Part shown: positions 1 through 7,469 of the stretch, piece after piece
Position numbering within the stretch: the first letter of the stretch is position 1
Layout of the letters: the number at the start of each line of letters is the position of its first letter
NCBI GenBank assembly: GCA_021796315.1
Contig: JAJYOH010000082.1
Span: 1 to 14,888, forward strand
DNA from: Chloroflexota bacterium
GTDB taxonomy: Bacteria; Chloroflexota; Anaerolineae; Anaerolineales; Villigracilaceae
Direction of reading: 5' to 3'
DNA: 14,888 nt
Made by a program: the position numbers and the translations under genes
The notes under the pieces: model-generated
The model's database searches: none
Seen by the model: only the letters and a program-made list of their open reading frames with translations
What the model was told of the DNA's origin: nothing

Positions 1-343
1 TCCCTTTTTCTGTGACATCGATCAAAAACCAGTCGCCAAGTTTCTTCCGTCTTTCAATTACTTTTCGTGAGCGAACCACGATATCAACACCAAACGTAAT
101 ATCAGGAAGTGTTCGACCAATTTCCAATGAAGTTTCCAATTCCCCTTTTGGCGTGTCCATCACCACCAACAGATCCACATCGCTCCAGGCCGTCGGCTTG
201 CCATAGGCGTGCGAGCCGAAGAGAATGATCTGCTCCGGGTCAAACTTCTGCGCGATGTGTTTCGCAATCGCGCGGATCGTTTTCATTGGGATGCGTTTGC
301 GTTTATTTAGCGGGGGGACTTGAAAAACCTTTGGGGTTTCCAT
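1..343 (-). CDS. Minimal nucleotidyltransferase (MNT) domain protein, 3' end outside window
   Basis: Reading leftwards from an ATG at 343, an open frame runs to the window edge with no stop, so only the first 114 residues are visible. They carry the Pol-beta-type nucleotidyltransferase signature: a GSHAYGKPTAWSDVDLLVV stretch (GS-x-x-x-G then SD-x-D, about residues 45-63), with the two Asp of SDVD as metal ligands, and a third acidic position in GVDIVV further on. In this family such proteins transfer NMP groups, and MNT proteins often pair with a HEPN protein as a toxin-antitoxin system where MNT is the antitoxin. Any HEPN partner would lie left of the window, so the pairing is inference. 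The start follows a TATAAT hexamer by 6 nt and has no Shine-Dalgarno sequence, suggesting a leaderless message. Family call firm, biological role open. Confidence 0.8.
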   Translation of the reverse strand, partial: METPKVFQVPPLNKRKRIPMKTIRAIAKHIAQKFDPEQIILFGSHAYGKPTAWSDVDLLVVMDTPKGELETSLEIGRTLPDITFGVDIVVRSRKVIERRKKLGDWFLIDVTEKG

Positions 344-349
344 ACTTGA

Positions 350-355
350 ATTATA
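350..355 (-). promoter_or_regulatory. -10 hexamer TATAAT immediately before the nucleotidyltransferase start
   Basis: On the minus strand a perfect TATAAT ends 6 nt before the ATG at 343. Transcription would begin at or next to the A of the start codon, so the mRNA would be leaderless. No convincing -35 box is seen at the expected spacing inside the end of the RNase H gene. Perfect hexamers occur by chance in AT-rich gaps, so confidence is moderate. Confidence 0.45.
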
Positions 356-362
356 CGTCAAC

Positions 363-980
363 TTACTTCCTCCCAAAATCTGCCGGGTTCTCGCCCCAAA
401 GGTCGGTATCCCATTTATAGACCCTAAAGGTCTGGGAGACCTTTAGGGTCTGCTCGGCACGCGCAATCAATTCAAACAACATCGCGTTCGATGACAGTCT
501 TGCCAGCTTGGTATTGCATTTCCTGGCCTTGATCCAGGTCATGGCTGTTTCTGAGTCAGAATAGATCGGCCAATCGAGTTTACGTTTCGACAAATAATCC
601 ATGGCGCGCGCGACGGCCAAAAACTCACCGGCGTTATTCGTGCCACTCGGATATGGCCCGGCGCGAAAAATTTGTTCGCCCGTCTCCGTGTTCACGCCGC
701 GGTATTCAAGCGGACCCGGCGAGCCGGAGCAGGCCGCGTCCACGCTGATGGAGGGAAGGATGGGTTTAACCTTCGCTGTTTTCCATTTTCCAAGTGTGGA
801 CGGCTTGCCTTCATAATGAACATATCCGCTTACAAAAGCCGTTTCGGCTTCCTGTCGCGTCTCGAAAGATTTATAACGCGCGCCCACGAATCCCTTGACT
901 TGTGATTCGCATTCGGGCCACGAGGTAAAGATTCCGCGCTTGCGGCCTTTCCAGACAACATAAAATTTTGTTTTAGGCAT
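363..980 (-). CDS. rnhA: Ribonuclease HI with N-terminal viroplasmin-like (RNase H1 hybrid-binding) domain
   Basis: This 205-residue enzyme cleaves the RNA strand of RNA:DNA hybrids (R-loops, primers) in the cytoplasm. Residues 4-52 form a caulimovirus-viroplasmin/hybrid-binding domain (KFYVVWKGRKRGIFTSWPEC, then a conserved G-F-x-G-A-R-Y-K-S-F block). Residues about 75-205 are the RNase H fold with the full DEDD set: D81 (SVDAAC), E119 (NAGEF), D142 (YSDSE) and D201 (NPADFGRK). Total length is normal for this two-domain class. The ATG at 980 has no clear Shine-Dalgarno sequence. The oddity is a perfect 15-bp inverted repeat inside codons 177-188, which replaces the segment before the conserved KW-x-T-x-x-W-G-E motif and is translated as QTLKVSQTFRVY. 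All four catalytic residues survive, so the enzyme is probably active. Confidence 0.92.
   Translation of the reverse strand: MPKTKFYVVWKGRKRGIFTSWPECESQVKGFVGARYKSFETRQEAETAFVSGYVHYEGKPSTLGKWKTAKVKPILPSISVDAACSGSPGPLEYRGVNTETGEQIFRAGPYPSGTNNAGEFLAVARAMDYLSKRKLDWPIYSDSETAMTWIKARKCNTKLARLSSNAMLFELIARAEQTLKVSQTFRVYKWDTDLWGENPADFGRK
419..451. repeat. Perfect 15-bp inverted repeat (3-nt loop) inside rnhA
   Basis: Arms are agaccctaaaggtct (419-433) and its exact reverse complement (437-451), separated by ggg. The 33 bp equal 11 codons, so the RNase H frame is kept. The position is between the last helix of the RNase H fold and its C-terminal motif. It has the shape of a mobile palindromic unit tolerated in a coding sequence. 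Confidence 0.85.
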
Positions 981-1022
981 TAGTCTTCAAAAATTCAATT
1001 TATCCAAAACTCGAGATTATCT

Positions 1023-1096
1023 ACCACCAAGGCACAAAGACTCAAAGGCACTAAAGCTAAACCATTTGTGGCTTCGTGCCTTTGCGACTTTGTGGT
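1023..1096. repeat. Inverted repeat built of degenerate 8-nt units, between CBS gene and rnhA
   Basis: The left arm (about 1029-1056) reads as octamers such as aaaggcac and aaagactc. The right arm (1071-1096), read on the minus strand, gives cacaaag, tcgcaaag and gcacgaag, again at a period of 8. The arms can pair imperfectly over about 25 nt. It fills most of the 139-base gap between the two genes. Confidence 0.65.
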
Positions 1097-1119
1097 AAGA
1101 CTTTTAAATAAGATCCAAG

Positions 1120-1530
1120 TTATTCTTTCTTTTCGCCCCAACCGCTTTCTTCGACAGCCACGAAAATATCGGTGGCGGAGATCAAGCCGATCAGCGCGCC
1201 GCTTTCATCGGCGACGGGCAGATGATCGACCTTGTGTTCCTGCATGACCTGCGAACATTCCTTCAACGTCCATTCGGGTCTGGCCAGCACCAGCGGCCCG
1301 GACATAATGGTGCGTACAGTCGTCTCGGCGGGATTCAGATCGGCAACCAAAATCTTGTCGCGGATATCGGAGCGGGTCACAATTCCATAGGAAGGATTGT
1401 CTTCACTGGTATTCACGATCACGCTATGGATGTTGCGGCGGCGCATTAACGTCAACGCGTAAGAAACGCTTGAATCCGGGTCAACAACAATAACGGGACT
1501 GCTCATCCAATCTCGAACGGTGTGCGGCAT
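1120..1530 (-). CDS. Protein of two CBS domains
   Basis: This 136-residue soluble protein is almost entirely a CBS pair (Bateman module): CBS1 about residues 5-60 (VRDWMSSPVIVVDPDSSV through GIVTRSDIRDKIL) and CBS2 about 71-128 (TVRTIMSGPLVLARPEWTL through IGLISATDIFVAV). Each has the usual D-x-x-x-x-A-x-x-x-M helix and the G-I/L-(V/I)-(T/S)-x-x-D-I strand-turn. CBS pairs bind adenine nucleotides and act as energy or redox sensors; here no catalytic domain is fused, so it presumably regulates a partner that cannot be named from the sequence. The ATG at 1530 is preceded by TAGGAGAG at good spacing. It is flanked by repeats on both sides, which argues for a single-gene unit rather than a tight operon. 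Confidence 0.9.
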   Translation of the reverse strand: MPHTVRDWMSSPVIVVDPDSSVSYALTLMRRRNIHSVIVNTSEDNPSYGIVTRSDIRDKILVADLNPAETTVRTIMSGPLVLARPEWTLKECSQVMQEHKVDHLPVADESGALIGLISATDIFVAVEESGWGEKKE

Positions 1531-1561
1531 TTTTCTCTCCTATAAAATTATCTTTCACTTT

Positions 1562-1612
1562 GGAGTCGGACGGCTTGCCGTCCAAATATCCAAAAGCAAG
1601 CTTCTGGACTCC
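1562..1612. repeat. Palindromic element GGAGTC...GACTCC with two inner hairpins (intergenic copy)
   Basis: The outer arms are ggagtc (1562-1567) and gactcc (1607-1612). Inside, ggacggc-tt-gccgtcc (1568-1583) is a perfect 7-bp hairpin with a 2-nt loop, and ccaaaagc-aa-gcttctgg (1590-1607) is a 7-of-8 hairpin with a 2-nt loop. The same architecture recurs at 14221-14268 inside the glycosyltransferase gene. It lies between the Gmad2 lipoprotein stop and the CBS gene start. Confidence 0.8.
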
Positions 1613-1619
1613 ACAGATT

Positions 1620-2546
1620 CTACTTGATATTCACAGTCACCGAACCCAGCGCGAGGATGGAACCATCGGCGGGACTCGAATCTTCAATTTGGATTCGAAT
1701 CGGGCCGGTCACGCCCGCGCCCAAATCGAGTGGAAACGAAAACGTTCCTGGACTTCCGGGCTGGTCGGCGCTGACCAGGAATGAACCATTCTTCAATTCA
1801 TTATTGTTGGCATCGAAGACAACGTAAAGCAGATTATTTTCAAACGGTGCAACGGTCACTTTGCCGGTGATGGTCAGCGGCCAGGAAGCGGATGAACCGT
1901 CGGCGGGAGAATCGATCGTGATGACTCGTTCCAATCCGTTGGCTGTTTTCATGCTGATGCTGGTGAACACCAGTTTTCCACCGACAAGACGATAGACATT
2001 TTTAACAGGCTGCGCCGCGCAGCAACCGGGATCGTTCGGCCCGTGGACTGTGGCATCTAAAAAAATCTGTCCATCTTTTATGCTGATCGAATTTATCATC
2101 GGACGGTCATCGAGCGTCTCAGCCGCGGCCTGCACCGGTTTGCCGTTCTGGTTAATCATCGCAACCACCGAAACGAATACGCCCGTTCCGCCATAATTTT
2201 CTGCAAGCAAAACCGCCGCGTCGCCAACGCCGTCGCCGTTCAAATCACCGAAGGCCACTTGCTGCGCTAGTGTTACATCTGCGTAATCAGGCGAAGCGGG
2301 ATCATTTCCATTTTTATAAACGCCATTTGTTAATTGAACAGTCTTATGTGAATCTTGAAAGACAAGTTGATATTGAGCGTTATCAACCTGGTCAATTGTC
2401 AGCGCGGGAACGGAGGTCGGCGCGGGCGTGGGTGAAGCCTGAACAACGGAAGCCGGTGAAGGTCCCGCGGATGAAGCGGGCGCAGAAGTCAACGAACAGG
2501 CCAGCGTGATCAATCCAAGAGTCAAAAGAGCAAAAAGTTTTTTCAA
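1620..2546 (-). CDS. Lipoprotein with FG-GAP-like calcium loop and C-terminal Gmad2 Ig-like domain
   Basis: The 308-residue product has a short positive N-terminus, a hydrophobic stretch and a lipobox-like TLAC with the modified Cys at 17, then a Ser/Pro/Thr-rich linker (residues 18-48), so it is predicted to be anchored outside the membrane. A D-x-N-x-D-G-x-x-D loop (FGDLNGDGVGDAAVLL, about 99-114) resembles FG-GAP/EF-hand-like calcium sites. From about 209 the sequence fits the Gmad2 Ig-like domain (ITIDSPADGS, PLTITGKV, ending SPADGSILALGSVTV). The start is TTG at 2546, one base after the upstream lipoprotein's stop; no Met precedes the signal peptide, and AGGA inside the upstream gene serves as ribosome site, so translation is probably coupled. 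Function unknown; adhesion or envelope binding is plausible. Confidence 0.8.
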   Translation of the reverse strand: MKKLFALLTLGLITLACSLTSAPASSAGPSPASVVQASPTPAPTSVPALTIDQVDNAQYQLVFQDSHKTVQLTNGVYKNGNDPASPDYADVTLAQQVAFGDLNGDGVGDAAVLLAENYGGTGVFVSVVAMINQNGKPVQAAAETLDDRPMINSISIKDGQIFLDATVHGPNDPGCCAAQPVKNVYRLVGGKLVFTSISMKTANGLERVITIDSPADGSSASWPLTITGKVTVAPFENNLLYVVFDANNNELKNGSFLVSADQPGSPGTFSFPLDLGAGVTGPIRIQIEDSSPADGSILALGSVTVNIK

Positions 2547-2547
2547 G

Positions 2548-3729
2548 TTATTTTCCTAGCACGTTCCACGTAGCGCCGCCATCCGTTGTTTTGTATAACG
2601 TGCGTGTGCTGGTGGCATCGTTGGTCAACACAAAGCCCGTGGCAGGCGAGACAAAATCCATGCCTGCAAAATTTTCACCGAAGGCTACATCAGGCGTGAC
2701 AGTCGTCCAGGTTTTCGCAGCGTCATGCGTCACGTAAAATGAAGTGGCATTCCATACAAAGCCATCGTTGACTGAAACAAAATCCATCGAGCCGCCCTGC
2801 GGGATCAACGTAGATGTGAGCGCCCAATTCGCGCCGCCATCATGGGAAATATAAACGGCCAGCATGACGCCATTTTGATCGGTGACGTGGACGGGCAAAA
2901 AAGCGTCAGTGGATGAAACGAACGTCGGGCCGATGGTTTCAAATTGGGCCTGTTCGTATCCCGCGGGAATTGGAGCGGATTCCAGATTCCAAGTGTGACC
3001 CGCGTCTGACGATTGATACAGATAAACGACACCCGGAGTGTACGTGACCCCGCCAACCCAGGCATTCTTCATATCGGTGACAGTCATGCCGTCCTTGATG
3101 CCGCCAAGCGGAAGGCTATCACCCGCGTTGGGTTGGTTCGGATCGTTGATGTAATTTTGAGTCCAGGTTTGGCCGCCATCCGTGGTTTGGAAAATTGCGA
3201 TACCCATCGAGCCTGCGCCCGCACCGAGATCGGCCATGGCCCAGCCGTTGTTTGGATCAACGAAATGCAATTCGCCGGAACCGAAGGGAACAGACAGGGG
3301 CGTCCAACTTACGCCGCCATCGCTGGTGCGATACAACGTGCCCGCGTTTGGATTCGATGTATCGGCAACCAGCACCCATCCGTGCATCTCATCGAGAAAT
3401 TCAGCCCTGGCTGAGTAACCAAGCGGCGGAGGGTTGGGCGGCGTCACATCGTACCAGGTCACGCCGCCATCATCGGTGCGGACAACTTTGGTATCGGTGA
3501 TGCCCCAGCCATTTTTTTCATCGACCATGTGAATGAATGCCAATCCGGGCGATGCCACAATTGGCGCATTAATACTGGAAGAAGGCGCAACCGTTGCGGG
3601 AGACAGGGGCGCAGCAACAGTTACCGGAATAGCCGTCGGCCCCTGCGTAACAGGAATCGGAACCTGATTCGGCGTGCCACAAGCGGCAAGAAAAGAAAGC
3701 AGGAATAGAAAAGTGAGTATCCGTTTCAT
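2548..3729 (-). CDS. YCF48-like / BNR-Asp-box beta-propeller lipoprotein
   Basis: The product (393 residues from the second Met) starts MKRILTFLFLLSFLAAC with a textbook LAAC lipobox (Cys 17), followed by a Pro/Val/Thr linker. The rest holds at least seven Asp-box-type repeats of the form (S/T)-x-D-(G/A)-(G/A)-x-T-W, e.g. RTDDGGVTW, RTSDGGVSW, QTTDGGQTW, QSSDAGHTW, ISHDGGANW and KTTDGGATW, alternating with G-W-(V/A) or G-F-V strands. This is the layout of YCF48/photosystem-II-assembly-like propellers, which are common as surface proteins in non-photosynthetic Chloroflexota. TAGGAGA lies 4 nt before the second ATG (3729) but only about 1 nt before the first (3732), so 3729 is preferred. It is nearly abutting with the downstream lipoprotein gene. 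Ligand unknown. Confidence 0.85.
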   Translation of the reverse strand: MKRILTFLFLLSFLAACGTPNQVPIPVTQGPTAIPVTVAAPLSPATVAPSSSINAPIVASPGLAFIHMVDEKNGWGITDTKVVRTDDGGVTWYDVTPPNPPPLGYSARAEFLDEMHGWVLVADTSNPNAGTLYRTSDGGVSWTPLSVPFGSGELHFVDPNNGWAMADLGAGAGSMGIAIFQTTDGGQTWTQNYINDPNQPNAGDSLPLGGIKDGMTVTDMKNAWVGGVTYTPGVVYLYQSSDAGHTWNLESAPIPAGYEQAQFETIGPTFVSSTDAFLPVHVTDQNGVMLAVYISHDGGANWALTSTLIPQGGSMDFVSVNDGFVWNATSFYVTHDAAKTWTTVTPDVAFGENFAGMDFVSPATGFVLTNDATSTRTLYKTTDGGATWNVLGK

Positions 3730-3747
3730 CATTCTCCTAAATGAGTT

Positions 3748-3852
3748 GGCAAGTTTAAAGGTTTAAGGTTTAAGGCTGGAATGTTGGAAAGTTGAGGGAT
3801 AAAACATTTAAACATTTAAACTTTCAAACCTTCTAACCTGCAAACCTTTTAA
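3748..3852. repeat. Degenerate 8-nt tandem units in inverted arms, over the thiolase stop codon
   Basis: The right arm (about 3804-3852) reads as successive octamers acatttaa, acatttaa, actttcaa, accttcta, acctgcaa, acctttta. The left arm (about 3749-3777) contains the complementary theme aaggttta/aaggttta. The arms are separated by about 30 bases. The right arm runs through the thiolase stop codon (minus strand, 3851-3849). It fills nearly all of the gap between thiolase and lipoprotein. Confidence 0.65.
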
Positions 3853-5117
3853 CCGATAAACTCGATGACCGTCGCTTCACCCTGACCAACTCCAACGCAT
3901 AAAGTAGCCAGTCCATATTTCACATTGCCGCGGCGTTTCATTTCATATAAAAGCGTGGTCAGGATGCGCGCGCCCGAACAACCCAGCGGATGTCCAAGAG
4001 CGATCGCGCCGCCGTTGACGTTGACAATCTCAGGATCGAGATTTAAATCTTCAACCACGGCCAGCGATTGCACAGCAAAGGCTTCGTTCAATTCAACAAG
4101 GCCAATATCTTTGATGGTCAGGCCTGCGCGTTGAAGAGCTTTCTTCGTGGCAGGGATCGGACCATATCCCATCACACGCGGCGGGACCCCGGCGGAAGCG
4201 GACGCGACAATCCGCGCGACAGGTTTGAGATTCAACTCCCTGGCTTTATCTGCTGACATCACGAGCAAAGCCGCCGCGCCATCGTTCAATCCAGACGAAT
4301 TACCGGCGGTAACTGTTCCGCCTTCTTTTGCAAAAGCCGGTTTGAGTCTCGCCAAGGATTCCATGGTTGTGTCGCGTCGCGGACGTTCATCGGTCGTCAC
4401 TAAAATCGGGTCGCCTTTTTTCTGCGCCGCTGGCGTCATGCCAGCAGCATTGCGCACGGGCGGCACGAAGCCGCCCGGCTGTGGAACTGGAACCGGCAAA
4501 ATTTCTTCTGCGAATCTGCCTGAGTCGATGGCGGCGATGGCACGCTGATGTGAACGCAAGGCGAAAGCATCCTGCTTCACGCGCGTGATGTGCGGACGCT
4601 CCCTGGCAATATTCTCGGCCGTCTCCCCCATCGAATCGGCGCCATACATTTCTTTCATCTTCAGATTTGGATATCGCCAGCCTAAAGCCGTGTCATACGC
4701 GGTGAGATTTCCGAATGAATATCCCGTCTCCGCCTTCGGCAACGAGTAAGGCGCGCGGCTCATCGATTCGACTCCGCCTGCGATATAAACGTCACCCTCG
4801 CCGGACCTGATGGCGCGCGCCGCCTGATTGACCGCGTTCAAGCCGGAAGCGCATAAACGGTTGACCGTCACGCCGCCGACTTCGACAGGAAGCCCAGCCA
4901 GCAAAGAAGCCATGCGCGCCACGTTGCGATTGTCTTCGCCCGCCTGGTTGGCGCACCCAAAATAGACTTCTTCGACGAGAGCCGGGTCAAACTTGTTGCG
5001 TTGGATAATTTCTTTTATAACGAGAGCCGCCAGATCGTCCGGACGAACGGAAGCGAGCGCCCCTCCCAATGAACCGATCGGCGTGCGGATTGCGTCAACG
5101 ATGACAACATCAGACAT
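3849..5117 (-). CDS. Acetyl-CoA acetyltransferase / 3-ketoacyl-CoA thiolase
   Basis: This 422-residue thiolase catalyses reversible CoA-dependent cleavage of 3-ketoacyl-CoA, or condensation of two acetyl-CoA. The active-site set is complete: nucleophile C89 (NRLCASG), N344 (NEAFA), H376 ([10 protein letters not shown]) and C407 (LCVGVGQG), with the N-terminal RTPIG(S)LGG start typical of the family. The start at ATG 5117 is preceded by GGAGG; an in-frame TTG four codons upstream is the ribosome-site region itself. It is about 20-25 residues longer than usual, owing to [17 protein letters not shown] (residues 214-230), which coincides with a double hairpin in the DNA and interrupts the segment that normally runs VPVPQ straight into (K)KGDP. 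It is divergent from the 2-oxoacid:ferredoxin oxidoreductase operon, suggesting shared acyl-CoA metabolism. Biosynthetic versus degradative direction cannot be decided. Confidence 0.9.
   Translation of the reverse strand: MSDVVIVDAIRTPIGSLGGALASVRPDDLAALVIKEIIQRNKFDPALVEEVYFGCANQAGEDNRNVARMASLLAGLPVEVGGVTVNRLCASGLNAVNQAARAIRSGEGDVYIAGGVESMSRAPYSLPKAETGYSFGNLTAYDTALGWRYPNLKMKEMYGADSMGETAENIARERPHITRVKQDAFALRSHQRAIAAIDSGRFAEEILPVPVPQPGGFVPPVRNAAGMTPAAQKKGDPILVTTDERPRRDTTMESLARLKPAFAKEGGTVTAGNSSGLNDGAAALLVMSADKARELNLKPVARIVASASAGVPPRVMGYGPIPATKKALQRAGLTIKDIGLVELNEAFAVQSLAVVEDLNLDPEIVNVNGGAIALGHPLGCSGARILTTLLYEMKRRGNVKYGLATLCVGVGQGEATVIEFIG
4429..4476. repeat. Double-hairpin insert inside the thiolase gene
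   Basis: Two hairpins follow each other: gctggc-gtcat-gccagc (4429-4445) and gggcggc-acgaa-gccgccc (4458-4476), both perfect with 5-nt loops. The block is 48 bp, 16 codons, and coincides with the extra protein segment at residues 214-230 of the thiolase. That the block is an insertion is inferred from the usual family length and sequence. Confidence 0.6.
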
Positions 5118-5284
5118 GGTTTCCTCCAACAGATTAGCAACAAGATTCTACCATCAGAAGATAAGGACATTTGTATCGGCGAAAAATGACGCTTGGCACT
5201 ATCGGCCTTTTGCCGAAGCGGACATAATCAGGCTGGCAAGGTATCTTGCTAAATTATCTCCAACTTCTCATATAAGGAGGCTGA

Positions 5285-5524
5285 ATGCCTGCAAAAGGTT
5301 GGATCGAAGTCAGTGACCAGTACTGCAAAGGTTGTGAATTGTGTATCAGTGCCTGTCCGCAGGAGGTCATGGAACTGAATATGGCTCACCTGACGCCGAA
5401 AGGCTACCACCCCGCGCACACGTTCAAAGATGGATGCACGGGGTGTGCCATCTGTGCGCTGGTATGCCCGGACGCGGCAATTACCGTTTATCGCGAAATT
5501 ACCAAAGCAGCACCCGTAGTGTAG
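5285..5524 (+). CDS. 2x[4Fe-4S] ferredoxin subunit of 2-oxoacid:ferredoxin oxidoreductase (delta)
   Basis: This 79-residue protein carries two complete C-x2-C-x2-C-x3-C-P motifs ([12 protein letters not shown], about residues 14-25, and [12 protein letters not shown], about 48-59), so it holds two [4Fe-4S] clusters. In this enzyme family the small ferredoxin-like delta subunit passes electrons from the TPP/FeS core to external ferredoxin. The ATG at 5285 follows AAGGAGG by 4 nt. It is the first gene of a four-gene operon, delta-alpha-beta-gamma, and its stop codon lies inside a perfect 32-bp palindrome that separates it from the alpha gene. Residues [13 protein letters not shown] at the N-terminus match the KorD/VorD-type ferredoxins in this operon type. 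Confidence 0.9.
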   Translation: MPAKGWIEVSDQYCKGCELCISACPQEVMELNMAHLTPKGYHPAHTFKDGCTGCAICALVCPDAAITVYREITKAAPVV

Positions 5525-5550
5525 GGGCACAACATGTTGTGCCCCTACAC
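5519..5550. repeat. Perfect 32-bp palindrome over the ferredoxin stop codon
   Basis: The half-site gtgtaggggcacaaca is followed directly by its exact reverse complement, with no spacer. The TAG stop of the ferredoxin gene (5522-5524) is part of the left half. A T6 run follows (5552-5557), giving it the look of an intrinsic terminator or attenuator, yet it lies within the operon only 17 nt upstream of the alpha-subunit ATG. Confidence 0.9.
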
Positions 5551-5567
5551 ATTTTTTGGAGAACAAA

Positions 5568-6683
5568 ATGACTCGTGAATTATGGAAAGGCAATGAAGCC
5601 ATCGCTGAAGCCGCCGTCCGCGCGGGACTTGAAGCGTATTTCGGTTATCCCATCACGCCGCAGACCGAAGTGTTGGAATATCTCTCGCGCCGAATGCCCG
5701 AACTTGGCCGCACTTTTGTCCAGGCAGAAAGCGAACTGGGCGCGATCAACATGGTTTATGGCGCGGCCTGCACGGGTGTGCGCGTGATGTCATCATCATC
5801 CAGCCCGGGCGTCAGCTTGATGATGGAAGGCATGTCATACATCGCCGGCACGGAAATTCCAGCGGTGCTGGTCAACGTGATGCGCGGCGGCCCCGGCCTC
5901 GGCAACATCGCACCCGCACAATCAGATTACAACCAGGCTGTCCACGGCGGCGGACACGGCGATTATCACAACATCGTGCTGGCCCCCGCTTCGGTGCAGG
6001 AAGCCATCGACCTGATGGTTTTATCTTTCGACCTGGCTGAAAAATATCGAACCATCTGCATGATGATCATGGACGGCTCGGTCGGCCAGATGATGGAGCC
6101 GGCCAAGATGCCTGAGATGCGAACGGTCAATCGCCGCGATTGGGATTGGGCCACCAACGGACGCATGGGCAAGCGCGAACGCCGCATCCTGACTTCGATC
6201 TATCTGGACCCGATAGCGGAGGAGCAAACCAACCTGCGCCTGCTCGAACGCTGGAAACATGTCCAGGAAGATGAAGTCCGCTACAAAGAATATTTCCTCG
6301 ATGACGCTGAGTTTGTCGTGATTGGTTTCGGCACGGCGGGACGCGTGGCATTGTCCGCAGTGCGAGCCGCACGCGCACAGGGCATCAAAGTCGGATTGCT
6401 GCGGCCAGTGACGGTCAGTCCGTTCCCGGACAAGGTAATCGATGAGCTGGTTAAACGCGTCAGCCGATTCCTGGTCGTCGAGATGAACACAGGCCAAATG
6501 CTGGAAGACGTTCGCTTATCCGTGAAGGGACGCGTGCCTGTTGAGTTTTACGGAAGGCTCGGCGGCGTGGTCCCGTTCCCGGATGAAGTCCTGAGTGAGA
6601 TCAAACGCATAACATCCAGCAACATGAGCCTTGAAGCCAATCCGCGTGATGAGTGGTTCGAGCGCATGACGGCGCACAGTTAG
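5568..6683 (+). CDS. vorB: 2-oxoacid:ferredoxin oxidoreductase alpha subunit, VorB type
   Basis: This 371-residue subunit, with the beta and gamma subunits, oxidatively decarboxylates a 2-oxoacid to its acyl-CoA and reduces ferredoxin. The N-terminal pyrimidine-binding domain shows [14 protein letters not shown], then [10 protein letters not shown] (25-34), the [16 protein letters not shown] block with E54, the [14 protein letters not shown] run (76-88), and MRGGPG (105-110); the [15 protein letters not shown] segment is characteristic of VorB (3-methyl-2-oxobutanoate) proteins. A C-terminal domain starts near residue 248 ([11 protein letters not shown]). GGAG lies 6 nt before the ATG at 5568; an earlier in-frame TTG overlaps that site and is unlikely. 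Exact substrate (branched-chain 2-oxoacid versus 2-oxoglutarate) is inferred from family resemblance only. Confidence 0.9.
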   Translation: MTRELWKGNEAIAEAAVRAGLEAYFGYPITPQTEVLEYLSRRMPELGRTFVQAESELGAINMVYGAACTGVRVMSSSSSPGVSLMMEGMSYIAGTEIPAVLVNVMRGGPGLGNIAPAQSDYNQAVHGGGHGDYHNIVLAPASVQEAIDLMVLSFDLAEKYRTICMMIMDGSVGQMMEPAKMPEMRTVNRRDWDWATNGRMGKRERRILTSIYLDPIAEEQTNLRLLERWKHVQEDEVRYKEYFLDDAEFVVIGFGTAGRVALSAVRAARAQGIKVGLLRPVTVSPFPDKVIDELVKRVSRFLVVEMNTGQMLEDVRLSVKGRVPVEFYGRLGGVVPFPDEVLSEIKRITSSNMSLEANPRDEWFERMTAHS

Positions 6684-6691
6684 AGGTGAAA

Positions 6692-7468
6692 ATGGTAACA
6701 ACTGCTGCTAATAACTTGGTTTACGAAAGGCCCGAAGGCTTTACCGACACGCCGACTCACTATTGCCCCGGTTGCACACACGGCGTGGCGCATCGATTGG
6801 TCGCTGAAGTTTTGGAAGAAATGGGCGTGATCGACAGAACCATCGGCGTTGCGCCTGTGGGATGCGCGGTGTTTGCCTACAATTATTTTGATACAGATTT
6901 TGTGGAAGCGCCGCACGGACGCGCGCCCGCCATGGCAACTGGAATTAAACGCGTCATGCCGGAGCGGGTTGTTTTCTCCTACCAAGGCGACGGCGATCTG
7001 GCGTCTATCGGCATGGGCGAGATCGTTCACGCCGCGGCACGCGGAGAGAACATCACCGTCATCTTCATCAACAATGCCAACTACGGCATGACCGGCGGAC
7101 AAATGGCTCCAACCACTTTGCCCGGCATGAAAACAACTTCATCCCCGAATGGCCGCGATGTGGAAACACAAGGTTATCCGATCCGCATGTCTGAGATGTT
7201 AGCAACACTCGATGGTGCGGGATATATTGTGCGACGCAGTCTGCATGACCCGAAGAATATTCGACTCGCAAAGAAAGCCATCCGCACTGCATTCGAGACT
7301 CAGGTGCGCGGACTCGGCTTCTCACTGGTCGAATTGCTTTCGACCTGTCCGACCAACTGGGGCATGACCCCGGTCGACTCGTTGAAGTTCGTGGAACAGC
7401 ACATGGTCCCGGCTTTCCCGCTCGGCGATTACAAGATCGCGGCGGGCGTGGCGCAGATAAAAATCTAG
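6692..7468 (+). CDS. 2-oxoacid:ferredoxin oxidoreductase beta subunit (TPP-binding)
   Basis: This 258-residue subunit binds thiamine diphosphate and performs the decarboxylation with the alpha subunit. The TPP/Mg motif is clear: [10 protein letters not shown] (GDG at 99-101) followed about 26 residues later by NN (127-128) in [13 protein letters not shown]. The Cys-rich start HYCPGCTHG (C25, C28) plus VGCAVF (C58) are the usual cluster-proximal residues of KorB/VorA-type beta subunits, and STCPTNWG near the C-terminus is also typical. Length is normal. The ATG at 6692 follows GAGGTG; an earlier in-frame GTG at 6653 would overlap the vorB coding end and lacks a ribosome site. It is 8 nt downstream of vorB, so co-translated. 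A repeat element separates it from the gamma gene. Confidence 0.9.
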   Translation: MVTTAANNLVYERPEGFTDTPTHYCPGCTHGVAHRLVAEVLEEMGVIDRTIGVAPVGCAVFAYNYFDTDFVEAPHGRAPAMATGIKRVMPERVVFSYQGDGDLASIGMGEIVHAAARGENITVIFINNANYGMTGGQMAPTTLPGMKTTSSPNGRDVETQGYPIRMSEMLATLDGAGYIVRRSLHDPKNIRLAKKAIRTAFETQVRGLGFSLVELLSTCPTNWGMTPVDSLKFVEQHMVPAFPLGDYKIAAGVAQIKI

Positions 7469-7469
7469 T

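Noticed and set aside
5118..5284. Promoter boxes in the thiolase/oxidoreductase divergent gap
   Set aside because: CATAAT (5223-5228), TAAATT (5250-5255) and a minus-strand TAGAAT were seen, but none has a plausible -35 at 16-18 bp.
5249..5602. Long open frame on the minus strand opposite the ferredoxin gene (117 codons)
   Set aside because: It is a shadow of the ferredoxin gene and the palindrome; composition is Cys/Arg-rich without any family pattern, while the plus frame has two perfect ferredoxin motifs.
6021..6497. Open frames antisense to vorB and the beta subunit (up to 158 codons)
   Set aside because: GC-rich shadow frames without ribosome site or recognisable domain, opposite strongly conserved enzyme genes.
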